A DNA stretch of 64,000 nt from UPXZ01 sp047973025 (GTDB taxonomy: Bacteria > Bacteroidota > Bacteroidia > Bacteroidales > Paludibacteraceae). Made by a program: the position numbers and the translations under genes. Shown here in pieces: positions 36,806 to 46,324 of the stretch (position 1 is its first letter; each line of letters begins with the position of its first letter). The stretch covers positions 7,277 through 71,276 of the forward strand of contig JBKEBE010000029.1 of NCBI GenBank assembly GCA_047973025.1, written 5' to 3'. The notes beneath the pieces were generated by a model. It was given only the letters and a program-made list of their open reading frames with translations. It had not been told where the DNA came from and did not search any database.

Positions 36806-36879
36806 CATTAAGGACACATGGAACATGCCATTAATCATTCCCTTGTGTGTCAAAGTTATTTTTACATGGCTGTTTCATG
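36806..36879 (-). repeat. 74-bp intergenic repeat, copy 2
   Basis: It differs from 30005-30078 only at two positions (GAACATG here against GTACACG). Like copy 1 it stands between a finished gene (susD) and the start of the next, and shares the leader up to the ATG. Two near-identical copies ahead of non-homologous genes imply recent duplication or gene conversion, and probably shared control. Confidence 0.85.
36851..36858 (-). promoter_or_regulatory. -7 box TAACTTTG ahead of the 35801-36784 lipoprotein
   Basis: This is the same TAACTTTG box as in copy 1, about 66 bases before the ATG and with the same AAACAGCCAT upstream. It would give the lipoprotein-GH2 pair its own transcript in addition to read-through from susCD. 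Confidence 0.55.
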
Positions 36880-36901
36880 TCTTTAATTTTTAAGATAAAG
36901 T

Positions 36902-38995
36902 TTATTCTTCAAATGTTGTCCAACCCGGATTTTGCGTCAATTTGCGGTTCTTTCTCAACTCATCGTGTGAGATAGGCCACAAGTACATTTTATCCGCAAA
37001 AATAGCCGGAACGAGTGAAATCTCGACAGGAACATCCCAGATATTCTGTTGAGCCTTGGTCATATTCATGTTAAAACCCCACACCGGCATTGCTTCCTCT
37101 TTGGCGGCATCAGCCCACCGACGCAAATCGTAGTAACGATGACTTTCTCCCATAAATTCAATCTGCCATTCACGTTTGATGAGTGTCCGCATTTTTTCTT
37201 GATCGTTGAAATAATCATCCGTAAAATCAGGTAATCCGCCTCGAACGCGTACCGGGCGTAGTCCTTTTCTTACTTCTGATTGAGTACGGCTTACATTAAT
37301 TGTACCGGTACCATCGTAAGTCGGAATACTGAAACTTTGTCCTGCCGGTAGTTCATTTAATGCTTCTGCGTATGTTAAGAGTACTTCAGCGTAGCGGATA
37401 GCGGGTTCGGCTTTCGGAACACGACTTCCACTCCAGTCTTCGGGATTGTAGTACTTGCGGATACCGATTCCAGTCCAGATATAGAAACCGGACGCGTCTT
37501 TTCCGTCAGAACCATCGCGGTAATAAAAGACTTGTTCATAGCGCTTGTTGCTTGAAGTCGCAGAGCCTTCATTTTCCCATACACTGCCATTGTAGGCGAC
37601 TGAAGCGTAAAAACGAGGTTCACGATTGGCATTTTGAAGCGATACGCCCGGAGGAAGCGGGGGATAATTCAAGTAATAAGTGGGTTGTCTGCTTCCCGGA
37701 TCAGTGTACCCTTGTGAAGTTGACGCGTTACGGTCAAAGTCGCTACCATCTTTCATATAGTATGCGTCATACATTTTCAAAGTTAACCCATGACAGTTCC
37801 ATCCACCTTGTGAGCGGGGCATTTGGTGAATGGAAAGATTATTCATAAAATCGCCATAACCGCGAGTGAATATTAATTCGGGATTCGAAAACGCGGTTAA
37901 ACTACCATCAAACAACTGACGATACGATTCACAAGGGTCTATATCCGCCCATCCATCGGGAAAACTTTTGTCGGAATACCCTGCTCTGATCGGAGGTTCA
38001 ATCGTTTTTGGATAACGATAGTAATCGAATGTCATACCGGCTGACGCGCCGGGCGCGCCTTTCATGTTCCCTGTGCTGACTTCGCGTTTTGCCACGGTAT
38101 ATAAATGATATTCACCCAGATCAATCACTTCTTTTGCCGCTACGGCAGCCTTTGCCCAGCGTTCAGGTTTATATACCACGTTCCCGTCTTTATCCGCGAG
38201 CAACGATTTCCCGGTGTGGTCAACCAACTGTTTAGCCCAAGCACTCGTGTTCCCGTTGTATTGAGGACTGGCACCGTATAAGTAAACCTTTGCTCGCGCT
38301 GCTAAAGCGGCTCCTTTGGTTGGTTTGGCTATTTCCCGATTGGAACGACCTTCTCTTCCCGGTAAATCTTGGGCGGCAAGCGCCAATTCGGATGTAATAT
38401 AGTCAACACATTCTTCATACGTGCTACGTGGTGTTGCCAATTCTTCATAACTGTGGTTGAAGTCAATTCCTTCTTCCGGCATAATTGGAATGGGCCCGTA
38501 TTTTCGAAGTAGCTGCCAGTAGTAATAGGCTCGTAAAAAACGAGCTTCGGCACGTGTGGTAATAACTTCCTGCGGATCCATCTCTTTGTTGATGTCAATG
38601 TTTTTAATATAAATGGAAGCATCTCTTATTCCAACATAACATTCTCTCCAAGAGTTTTGTAGAAATCGCTCATCGTATTGTCCGCCTCTAAATACCGGAT
38701 AATTAGCTAACTGACCAAAAACCATGTCTTCTACTTTGGCACGATCGGTATAAAACATGTCATCCGAAATGAAATTGAACTGATTTGTGTTTTGTTCCTT
38801 GATCGTAACATCGAAATTATCGTTTCTTAGATGGGAATAAACGCCGGCGAGCCATTGCCTGGAGTAATCGACGCTTTCAAATACATCTTGCAGGTCCATT
38901 CTGTCTTCAAGTAAATGCTCGACATTTAAGTAATCGGTACAGGAGCCTAATAAGGCTAAAACCGAGACCGCGAATATTTTTATCTTATTTTTCAT
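36902..38995 (-). CDS. SusD/RagB-family glycan-binding lipoprotein
   Basis: The 697-residue outer-membrane lipoprotein has its lipobox at LLGSC (C19). It caps the SusC channel and captures oligosaccharides. SusD features are clear: NVEHLLEDRMDLQDVFESVDYSRQWLAGVY at the start, AEARFLRAYYYWQLLRKYGPIPIM (a TPR helix), and near the end IRYAEVLLTYAEALNE, LIKREWQIEFMGESHRYYDLRRW and LWPISHDELRKNRKLTQNPGW. It lies 26 bases downstream of susC. The length is at the long end for the family, with extra loops around residues 430-560 (RYEQVFYYRDGSDGK), which often form the ligand surface. Confidence 0.95.
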   Translation of the reverse strand: MKNKIKIFAVSVLALLGSCTDYLNVEHLLEDRMDLQDVFESVDYSRQWLAGVYSHLRNDNFDVTIKEQNTNQFNFISDDMFYTDRAKVEDMVFGQLANYPVFRGGQYDERFLQNSWRECYVGIRDASIYIKNIDINKEMDPQEVITTRAEARFLRAYYYWQLLRKYGPIPIMPEEGIDFNHSYEELATPRSTYEECVDYITSELALAAQDLPGREGRSNREIAKPTKGAALAARAKVYLYGASPQYNGNTSAWAKQLVDHTGKSLLADKDGNVVYKPERWAKAAVAAKEVIDLGEYHLYTVAKREVSTGNMKGAPGASAGMTFDYYRYPKTIEPPIRAGYSDKSFPDGWADIDPCESYRQLFDGSLTAFSNPELIFTRGYGDFMNNLSIHQMPRSQGGWNCHGLTLKMYDAYYMKDGSDFDRNASTSQGYTDPGSRQPTYYLNYPPLPPGVSLQNANREPRFYASVAYNGSVWENEGSATSSNKRYEQVFYYRDGSDGKDASGFYIWTGIGIRKYYNPEDWSGSRVPKAEPAIRYAEVLLTYAEALNELPAGQSFSIPTYDGTGTINVSRTQSEVRKGLRPVRVRGGLPDFTDDYFNDQEKMRTLIKREWQIEFMGESHRYYDLRRWADAAKEEAMPVWGFNMNMTKAQQNIWDVPVEISLVPAIFADKMYLWPISHDELRKNRKLTQNPGWTTFEE

Positions 38996-39021
38996 GTTTT
39001 ACTATTTGATTTACGTTTTTG

Positions 39022-42000
39022 TTACATACTAATTGTTACACCTCCTGTGAAATTTTTAGAAATTGGATAACTCATACCGCTACCGCTTCCCAATTCAGGA
39101 TCCCAAAGTTTCAGATAGTCCCATAAAAACGGATTTGTTGCGATGAAGTGGAACCGTACTCGTTCCATCTTTGCTTTGGATGTGATTTGTTTAGGTAGCG
39201 TGTAACCAATTTCGAGTGTTTTAAGTCTGAGATAAGCACCATTTCGCAACCAATAGGTGGAAGAGCGATAATTGTTGGCGTTTCCTCCAAAACTCAATCT
39301 CGGATATTTCGCGTTCACATTTTCGGTAGAAGGGTCTCCGGATATTTCGCGTGAAATCCAACGGTTACCGGGTACGGCTAAATCGCTCAGGATATTTCCC
39401 CAAGGGAGCGTATTCCCTTGTAGAACTTGAGAGAAAGGATATACTGCCGGTCCATTAATAAAGTAGGACGATTTCCCGGAGCCTTGGAAGTGAATATTGA
39501 AATCAAATCCTTTCCAGGTAGAAGAAAGTCCGACTCCATAAACAAGGCTGGGTACGCGAGTAGCCCCAATGGCAACAACATCGTTGTCATTAATTACACC
39601 ATCTCCGTTCACATCCTTGTATTTGATGTCGCCCGGCATGTAAGTGCCAAATTCTTGTTTGGGGCTATTCCTGATATCGTCATAATCGCTAAACAATCCC
39701 ATGGCGATGAGTCCTTTCGCCTGTTGCCAACGATAACCCTGTGTCATTTTGTAGGGTAGCGCGTCAGCTTCTTCATCATACTCGAGTACTTTATTCTTAT
39801 TGTACGTAATATTGCTACGTATCGTCATATCAAATTCTCCAATTTTTTGGTTGAAATTGAATTGTCCGTCAAAACCTTTGTTCTCCATTTTTCCCACGTT
39901 AGCCCACGGTTGGGAAGTGATTCCGGTAATTTGCGGAAGGTGAGCGCGTTGCATATAAATATCACTTCGTGTATCTTTGAAAACATCAAAATGTCCTGAA
40001 AATTTATTTTTTAACAGATTAAAATCCAATCCTAAGTTATGCTTGGTGGCTACCTCCCAGCTTAGATAATCTGCAGCTAATTCGGTAATATGTAATCCGG
40101 TAAACTCCCAAGGACTGTTGTATTCACCGTAGTTGTATCCGGTCATCGAACCGATTGAACCCAGGTAAGGGAAGCGAACTTCATCACTGCCTCTGTAGAT
40201 TTTATTATTACCGACTTTTCCGTAGGAATAACGCACCTTGAATAAATCGAAAATTCTGGTAATGTTCTTAACAAATGGTTCTTCGGAGATATTCCATGCC
40301 ACTGAAACTGCCGGGAAAAATCCAAACTGATGTCCAAATTTGAAAACCTCGGAACCGGTATAACCTCCGTTGAACTCCACAAAGTACCGATTTTGGAAGT
40401 CATAGGTAAATCTTCCGGCAAGAGATTGGTCCCGACGAGGAATACCGCGTTGGATGTCTGTGCCTACATTGGATGTTTCGGCTTGTTCCCGTTGTGAATA
40501 TTTAATAAAGGCTCCAATGTTGTGCGACTCCTTAATCCGGGTATTATACGCCAGTTCACCTTCAAGTACATATACCCTTTCTCCCCATGAGTCAGCTTCT
40601 TGCGACATCAATCTTTCCGTTGATACGCGTCTGAAAACGATGTTTCCGTTACTGTCCCTGCGACGTTGTGTATTGTATTGTTCGGGCCATTTGATATGGC
40701 GAATATTGTTCCTACTATCTGAGTCGAATGCGAAACGACCGGTAAATCGGAGTCCTTTGAGAATGAAATCAAAGTTCTGGTCCAACGAGAGGTTGGTTTC
40801 CGCTTTGCTGCGCCAAAATTCCCGATAACCGGTCTGAGTTGCCATAACCCACGGATTGGTTAAGTTGCCGGTACCATAGGTGGGAACTAAACCGTTGGAA
40901 TACATGATTGGAGTCGCGAGAGGCGAATAGCCAACAATGGATTCCCAAATATTCATGTCCAAACCGGAGCGGTTTTGTTTTTCGAGAAAACCGGAAACGC
41001 CTGTGTGAAGTACTGTTGTTTTTGTGATGTCTATATCCACATTCATGCGGTAGTTGTAACGCTCCAAATTACTATTTGTATTGTAGTTGTTTAGCGCGTC
41101 GTCTGTCTTATACATCCCCTCTTCGGATACGTAGCTTCCTGATATAAAATATCTTGCGGTAGATCCACCACCGTTTAAATTAACGGATGCTCTGAGGCTG
41201 TTGGCTCCGTTTTTAAGGAGTACATTTTCCCAATCGATATTCGGATAAAGATCCGGATCCAGATTATGCTTAATAATTTCTAATTCATTGTTATTAAAAA
41301 GTGGTTCTAAGTTGCGTGTACGCAAAGCTTCATTCAAAAGACCGGCATACGTTTCGCCGTCAACAAATGATGGAGTCCGGGTTCGGGTATTATAACCATA
41401 TTCTGCTTTTCCCGAAATCTTGATTTTTCCGGCTTCTCCTTTTTTGGTTGTAATCAGTAGTACCCCGTTAGCGCCACGTGAACCGTAGATAGCAGTAGCC
41501 GAAGCATCTTTTAATACCGAAAATGATTCGATATCTTCGATATTAATTTCGTTAAACGGTCTTTCATATCCATCTACCAACACCAAGGCGGAAGCACCCG
41601 CTCCAAAAGTGGAAATACCGCGAATCCAGAATTCTGACGCGTTTGCACCGGGTTCTCCGGAGGTCTGCATGGTAATGATACCCGCGACGTTACCACCTAA
41701 CGCGTTTGTAATATTGGATGTCGGAACTCGGAGTGATTTGACATCAACCGTCGTGATAGCTCCGGATACCGATGCTTTTCGTTGTGCACCAAAACCGGTA
41801 ATTACAACTTCATCAAGCACGCTGCTTTCGGTATTGCTCATTTGCACATTGATCGTGTTTCGTCCGTCAACTTCAACTTCTTGCTTGTCGTATCCGACGT
41901 ACGAAAATATAAGTGTGCTGTTTCTTTTTGCTGTAATTTTATAAACGCCGTCAACATTTGTCGTCGTTCCTAATCCGGTTTCATTTTTTACATAAATAGA

Positions 42001-42144
42001 TACACCGATTAGTGTCTCTCCATTTTCGTCCGTTACTGTTCCTGTAATCTCTATCGTACCGGATGACGATTGGGATTGCACGTTTTGTACGCCGCTGATC
42101 AGAAACAGTAATATGCTTATTATCGAAATTAGAATATGTCTCAT
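39022..42144 (-). CDS. SusC/RagA-family TonB-dependent outer-membrane transporter
   Basis: The 1040-residue protein has a signal peptide (~1-25) and a carboxypeptidase-D-like N-terminal extension (TGTVTDENGETLIGVSIYVKNE). The plug domain has VLDEVVITGFGAQRKASVSGAI and the SusC signature FSVLKDASATAIYGSRGANGV. The 22-strand barrel ends in FTGGVTISM. It imports oligosaccharides with the SusD partner encoded just downstream. The order is IPT/NHL lipoprotein, SusC, SusD, and the gap to the first of these is 11 bases, so one transcript is likely. No STN domain is seen, so it is probably not itself an anti-sigma signalling receptor. Confidence 0.96.
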   Translation of the reverse strand: MRHILISIISILLFLISGVQNVQSQSSSGTIEITGTVTDENGETLIGVSIYVKNETGLGTTTNVDGVYKITAKRNSTLIFSYVGYDKQEVEVDGRNTINVQMSNTESSVLDEVVITGFGAQRKASVSGAITTVDVKSLRVPTSNITNALGGNVAGIITMQTSGEPGANASEFWIRGISTFGAGASALVLVDGYERPFNEINIEDIESFSVLKDASATAIYGSRGANGVLLITTKKGEAGKIKISGKAEYGYNTRTRTPSFVDGETYAGLLNEALRTRNLEPLFNNNELEIIKHNLDPDLYPNIDWENVLLKNGANSLRASVNLNGGGSTARYFISGSYVSEEGMYKTDDALNNYNTNSNLERYNYRMNVDIDITKTTVLHTGVSGFLEKQNRSGLDMNIWESIVGYSPLATPIMYSNGLVPTYGTGNLTNPWVMATQTGYREFWRSKAETNLSLDQNFDFILKGLRFTGRFAFDSDSRNNIRHIKWPEQYNTQRRRDSNGNIVFRRVSTERLMSQEADSWGERVYVLEGELAYNTRIKESHNIGAFIKYSQREQAETSNVGTDIQRGIPRRDQSLAGRFTYDFQNRYFVEFNGGYTGSEVFKFGHQFGFFPAVSVAWNISEEPFVKNITRIFDLFKVRYSYGKVGNNKIYRGSDEVRFPYLGSIGSMTGYNYGEYNSPWEFTGLHITELAADYLSWEVATKHNLGLDFNLLKNKFSGHFDVFKDTRSDIYMQRAHLPQITGITSQPWANVGKMENKGFDGQFNFNQKIGEFDMTIRSNITYNKNKVLEYDEEADALPYKMTQGYRWQQAKGLIAMGLFSDYDDIRNSPKQEFGTYMPGDIKYKDVNGDGVINDNDVVAIGATRVPSLVYGVGLSSTWKGFDFNIHFQGSGKSSYFINGPAVYPFSQVLQGNTLPWGNILSDLAVPGNRWISREISGDPSTENVNAKYPRLSFGGNANNYRSSTYWLRNGAYLRLKTLEIGYTLPKQITSKAKMERVRFHFIATNPFLWDYLKLWDPELGSGSGMSYPISKNFTGGVTISM

Positions 42145-42155
42145 GATTGTACTTT

Positions 42156-43568
42156 TTATTCTACAGTTATGGTTCTAATACGTCGGTTGTCTCGGTCAGC
42201 TACGTAGAAGGTTTGGTTAATATCGTCATAAATGATTCCAAATGGGTTGTCGAACTGCGCGTCTCGTGGCGCTCCATCAGAATACCCTGCATTTTTCGAT
42301 CGTCCGGCAAATGTAGAAACTTGTCCGGTAGGTGTAATTTTTCGGATACAGTGATTCTCTCCGTCACATACGTAAAAGTTATCTTCCTGATCGAAAGCTC
42401 CTTGCTGTGGTTCGTGAAATAAGGTATTCAATCCTACTCCGTCTAAGAATCCGGTTCGATTTATTTGTCCCACATACGGTTGAGGTTTTTCAAAATTTCC
42501 GGTGGCAAAATTAAATTCCATTCTGGCAATGTAATGTTTGTTTTTGCTGACGATGTAAGCAAAGCTCCCACTGGGTGCAATCTGTATGTTGAATTCCCAG
42601 CTGTTGTCTTGTACTAAGAAAAAGTAACACAGTCCTTCAGAACCGTTTGTGTTGGTACACGTCGCGTTACCGTATTGCCAAGGAATGCTTTGGCGATTTT
42701 TAACTTTATAAACTTGTGATTTCTCATAACTGTTAAACCAGTATTCGCCGGTAATCGGATGCACCGCGCCGCCATTACATTGCTTATGGTTCATCACGGT
42801 TTTCCATGAGTTGGAAAATCTTCCGGTAAGCGGGTCTCGTACAAGCATAATAGTTCCGATATCTGTCCAGTTACCTGCGTCGTTGGCGACAATCATGGTG
42901 TCAAAGTCGTGGGTAAACGATATGGTACGGGGACGTCCTACGCCATTTCCGGTTCGAAATACGGTTTCGACCTTTCTTTCTTTCATGTTGATGAAGCGCA
43001 AGCCGTTATTTTCTTCAATCAGGTAAAAATTTCTCGGAGTTCCCGGCGTTGTTTCTTTGTCAAAAGCCAGCCAAAACGGTGTCTGGAATTGCGCTTTCTC
43101 AAAATCTCCGTCAACGATAGCCGTATTTCCATCTTGATCGGTAAATCCGAGAAAAGTAGAAACATTCTGGGAATACGTGTAACGCAACTCTTGCTGAGAA
43201 GTCGTTTCTTGATCGCCGATAACAACTTTTACCTGACCAGAATCTACATCGCCACCTTCAACAATTTCGGAGCCTTTTAGCGATGGAACTATACAATAAA
43301 TAATGGTTCCCAAGTTATCTACACCAATTACTGCCGCCTTTTTTTCTTTTATGAATACGTTGATTTTACTAACGTCAGACCCAAAGTTTTCTCCATAGAT
43401 TAGCATTTGAGTCGCTACACGTCCACTGTCAGGCGTAAAGGATGTAATTGTTATTGGTTTGTTGGGGTCGTGAGGCGTTTTGACTACCCCGTCTTCGGAA
43501 TTCTTACAACCAATCACAAAAACAAATGCGCCAATCAATACCGGTATAAAATACCGATATCGGTTCAT
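42156..43568 (-). CDS. IPT/TIG and NHL-repeat surface lipoprotein
   Basis: The ATG at 43568 gives a clean lipobox (VFVIGC, C21) followed by KNSEDG; an upstream ATG at 43595 is in frame but lengthens the n-region. An IPT/TIG immunoglobulin-like domain (~45-125: ITSFTPDSGRVATQMLIYGENFG) is followed by a six-bladed beta-propeller with NHL-like repeats (GLNTLFHEPQQGAFDQEDNFYVCD, NHCIRKITPTGQVSTFAG, ARDAQFDNPFGIIYDD, DNRRIRTITV). IPT domains are common in surface glycan-binding proteins of PULs, so a role as a binding protein next to SusCD is likely. It lies 58 bases downstream of the GtaA-like paralogue 2 gene. Confidence 0.8.
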   Translation of the reverse strand: MNRYRYFIPVLIGAFVFVIGCKNSEDGVVKTPHDPNKPITITSFTPDSGRVATQMLIYGENFGSDVSKINVFIKEKKAAVIGVDNLGTIIYCIVPSLKGSEIVEGGDVDSGQVKVVIGDQETTSQQELRYTYSQNVSTFLGFTDQDGNTAIVDGDFEKAQFQTPFWLAFDKETTPGTPRNFYLIEENNGLRFINMKERKVETVFRTGNGVGRPRTISFTHDFDTMIVANDAGNWTDIGTIMLVRDPLTGRFSNSWKTVMNHKQCNGGAVHPITGEYWFNSYEKSQVYKVKNRQSIPWQYGNATCTNTNGSEGLCYFFLVQDNSWEFNIQIAPSGSFAYIVSKNKHYIARMEFNFATGNFEKPQPYVGQINRTGFLDGVGLNTLFHEPQQGAFDQEDNFYVCDGENHCIRKITPTGQVSTFAGRSKNAGYSDGAPRDAQFDNPFGIIYDDINQTFYVADRDNRRIRTITVE

Positions 43569-43626
43569 TTTTTTTTGTCGTACATGATTTTTCATTTTTT
43601 TGATAATGATTAAAGGATTATGGTAC

Positions 43627-46185
43627 TTATTTTAGCGTTATTTGTTCGGATTTTACTTTGTCAAACAGCATTTTCATATAGTATGCTCCAATTACAGAGC
43701 GTGCTTTGAATCCTACCATTTGTCCTGTCTTTGTTTCGTGCCAGTCGCTTAAGGGTACGCGTGAAGTTGTTTCGTTAGCATAGCGATATATTGGCGCCAC
43801 TAACTCTTTGAAGGTAGCATCATCCGGAGCCATACAGGCTGTCCACATGATCCAGTCGGATTTTGTGTAGTCTTTTCTGGAATCAAGCGGTAACCCGTAT
43901 TTATTCTGTTTATTTAAATAAAACGGGATCTCTGTTTTCATTATTTCAGGGTCAAATATGTTGAGATTGAAAAGTTTGTCCCAGACCATATTGTACTTTT
44001 GACTCCACGTGCTACTCTTGTCGAATGCCAACTTATAATGATTGCCGTCTTTAGCCATGAGTTTCCATGTGTCTGCCATGAATTTGGCTTGTTTAATGTA
44101 TTTTTCGGCAATATCATTTTTACCCGCAATCTTGGCTATGTAGCTGTATCCGGCAATGCCCATGATCGCTTTTACCGAAAGATTGGCGTTGTGTGCCAAA
44201 TGTCCGGCAAAATCGTCTGTACAAAGTTGATTTTCAGGATCCATTCCTTTGTCCACCAGATAGTCTGCCCAAGTGGTAAACGTTTCCCAATGTTTAAGGG
44301 CATAATCCGCATTCCCATCTATTATGCTGATAGCTGCCGCGAGAATCAGCATATTGCCACTTTCTTCCACCGGCATATCTTCTCCGTAAACCTGACCGTT
44401 TGCCACCGGATACGTGCCAATATCGTGTGCGGCATAGGGTTTATTCCATCTGCCACTTTCACTGTAATGCAGTATTCCGGTCATCATCCCTTTTAGAAGC
44501 TCGGTATTGTACAGGAGGTATAATGGGGCTGAAGGATAGGTTAGATCGACCGTATTGATGCAGCCGTTGCTGTTGTTTTCTTTTGAAAGGAAAAGTATAT
44601 TGCCATCTTCATCTTCGAGTAGCTTATGAGCGGCAATAGAATGTCGGTACGCTAAGGCACAGAGTTCGGCGTATTCGTCTCCACCCGCTTTACGGGCATC
44701 GGTCATCAAATTGACATCAAACTCACGACTTTTCTTCATTGTCGGAGTATATTCCTTGATGGCTCTTTCGAATGCTTGAAAGATATCGACTTTTCCGTTG
44801 TGTTTCCAGTACGCCATCCGTTGTTTGTAAAAATATTCAATGGAGTAGATATCGTCGTATCCAAGCAACAGGTAACCTGATTTTCCTTCTTTTGAAACCG
44901 TACCCATGTTGTCGGCGTAGGCGAGTACCGGCATGGATGATGTCATGTCGGAAATGTTTTTTTCTTTTGGTTTTTCGGATAATAATTTCCCGTTAGATAT
45001 GAAATTTTCTTTCATATCGTAGTAATTGCCGATATTGAAATCTTTAGTGATACCCTTGCCCGATGTTAAATAAGCGTATCCCCAATCTATTCGTACTCCA
45101 TCGCCGGGTCTTTTAAGAATGGGTTGATTGACGGTACCTGTTTTGAGATAGGTCAAGCCATCTTTCTCCAGAATTTCAGTTGTAACGCGCTGGGTTACGT
45201 CGTTGACCGCGATTTGGGGGGTTGTTTCTATATATAATTGTACATCGTGCGATTTGTTGTCAGTAGAACGAACTCTGTATGAAATGTAATTAATAGGTGT
45301 AGAAATGAGGTCTAACTCGGTAGGAATGAATGGCGCAGTAAAAATCAAATCTAACTCTACCGTACCACATGCGAATGTGTAATACGTTTGAGTTGGAAGT
45401 ACATCGACAGAAAGTTGTTTTGCGACGATATCAAAGCCCTTACGATGTTCTTTTTTGAAAAGATGGAAATCGACATACGCACCACCGGTTGTATTGTGGC
45501 AATGCGCGGCTATAACGTTTTGCCCCTTTTTTAACTTTTTCTTCTGTGCGTTGCTTAAGACTAATTGTACATCGTTCTTCCATGAGTAATCTGTTTGTAC
45601 CAGTTTTTCGCCATTGAGAAAGATTTCGAAGACATCGTCATGCGAGTATTGAAGAATAATGTCATCTTTGCTAAAATCATCTTTCAGCTCAAACGCGCGA
45701 CGTACCCATATGTCTTTTGAATTCCAACGCGTATGTACACGCGGCATATCACTTGTACCGAAAGCAGCTTCTCCCGTTTTCCAGCTTGAGTCGTCAAAAC
45801 CTATAGCTGTCCACTTATTGCCGGGCTGATCAAATGTGTATTTTGAGGTACAGTATTTGTTTTGTTCTGTCGGGATGATTGACGTGAGAAGTGGAGTGTC
45901 TTTTCCCATAAATCGGTACACTTGACCATCTACCCGTAGTGCACCGATAATGGGATGTTCTTCGCCTGTCCAATGTTGCGTATTTCCTTCCTGAAGGGTG
46001 TTGTATGGAGACCAGATGGAGAGATAAGGGTCTGAAAGGATTATGGGGACTGCCGGAGCGCGTAACGCGATCTTGATTGGAGACTTGTAAATATCACTAT
46101 TTACGCTGTTTTGAGAAGTTGAAATAAAAATGTTGATGAGCAGTAGAACTACTAAAATCGAATTTTTGTGAAAGAGCTTTCCCAT
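43627..46185 (-). CDS. Glutaminase-A-like (DUF4964/5127/4965/1793) secreted protein, paralogue 2
   Basis: The 852-residue protein has a signal peptide (MGKLFHKNSILVVLLLINIF) and no lipobox, unlike its two paralogues. Domain order and motifs match paralogue 1: HWTGEEHPIIGALRVDG, an inserted beta-sandwich (~105-245, IWVRRAFELKDDF and YVDFHLF), TQTYYTFACGTVELDLIFTAPF, LALAYRHSIAAHK, LFLSKENNSNGCINTVDLTYPSAPLYL, EESGNMLI and WIMWTA. It is the first gene of a group leading into the IPT lipoprotein, SusC and SusD. A pair of 12-bp-spaced direct repeats stands just upstream. Confidence 0.85.
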   Translation of the reverse strand: MGKLFHKNSILVVLLLINIFISTSQNSVNSDIYKSPIKIALRAPAVPIILSDPYLSIWSPYNTLQEGNTQHWTGEEHPIIGALRVDGQVYRFMGKDTPLLTSIIPTEQNKYCTSKYTFDQPGNKWTAIGFDDSSWKTGEAAFGTSDMPRVHTRWNSKDIWVRRAFELKDDFSKDDIILQYSHDDVFEIFLNGEKLVQTDYSWKNDVQLVLSNAQKKKLKKGQNVIAAHCHNTTGGAYVDFHLFKKEHRKGFDIVAKQLSVDVLPTQTYYTFACGTVELDLIFTAPFIPTELDLISTPINYISYRVRSTDNKSHDVQLYIETTPQIAVNDVTQRVTTEILEKDGLTYLKTGTVNQPILKRPGDGVRIDWGYAYLTSGKGITKDFNIGNYYDMKENFISNGKLLSEKPKEKNISDMTSSMPVLAYADNMGTVSKEGKSGYLLLGYDDIYSIEYFYKQRMAYWKHNGKVDIFQAFERAIKEYTPTMKKSREFDVNLMTDARKAGGDEYAELCALAYRHSIAAHKLLEDEDGNILFLSKENNSNGCINTVDLTYPSAPLYLLYNTELLKGMMTGILHYSESGRWNKPYAAHDIGTYPVANGQVYGEDMPVEESGNMLILAAAISIIDGNADYALKHWETFTTWADYLVDKGMDPENQLCTDDFAGHLAHNANLSVKAIMGIAGYSYIAKIAGKNDIAEKYIKQAKFMADTWKLMAKDGNHYKLAFDKSSTWSQKYNMVWDKLFNLNIFDPEIMKTEIPFYLNKQNKYGLPLDSRKDYTKSDWIMWTACMAPDDATFKELVAPIYRYANETTSRVPLSDWHETKTGQMVGFKARSVIGAYYMKMLFDKVKSEQITLK

Positions 46186-46252
46186 TTTCTAAAGTTAACA
46201 AAATTATAAAAATTAATTTTGAGTAAATTTAGTTTCCCAACGATTAATTATC

Positions 46253-46272
46253 GGGTTACAAAATGGGTTACA
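46253..46272. promoter_or_regulatory. Direct repeat TGTAACCC x2, 12-bp period, candidate operator
   Basis: On the minus strand TGTAACCCATTT is followed at once by TGTAACCCGATA, so two 8-base half-sites lie in direct orientation about one helical turn apart. The site is 68 bases upstream of the GtaA-like paralogue 2 start and just past the stop of the SARP-like regulator gene. Direct repeats at 11-12-bp spacing are the type of target bound by OmpR/SARP winged helices. Assignment to that regulator is inference. Confidence 0.45.
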
Positions 46273-46324
46273 TTTAAAATAAAATAGTAATTTGGATAAT
46301 TTTTCGAATTTTTGTTCCACCTTT

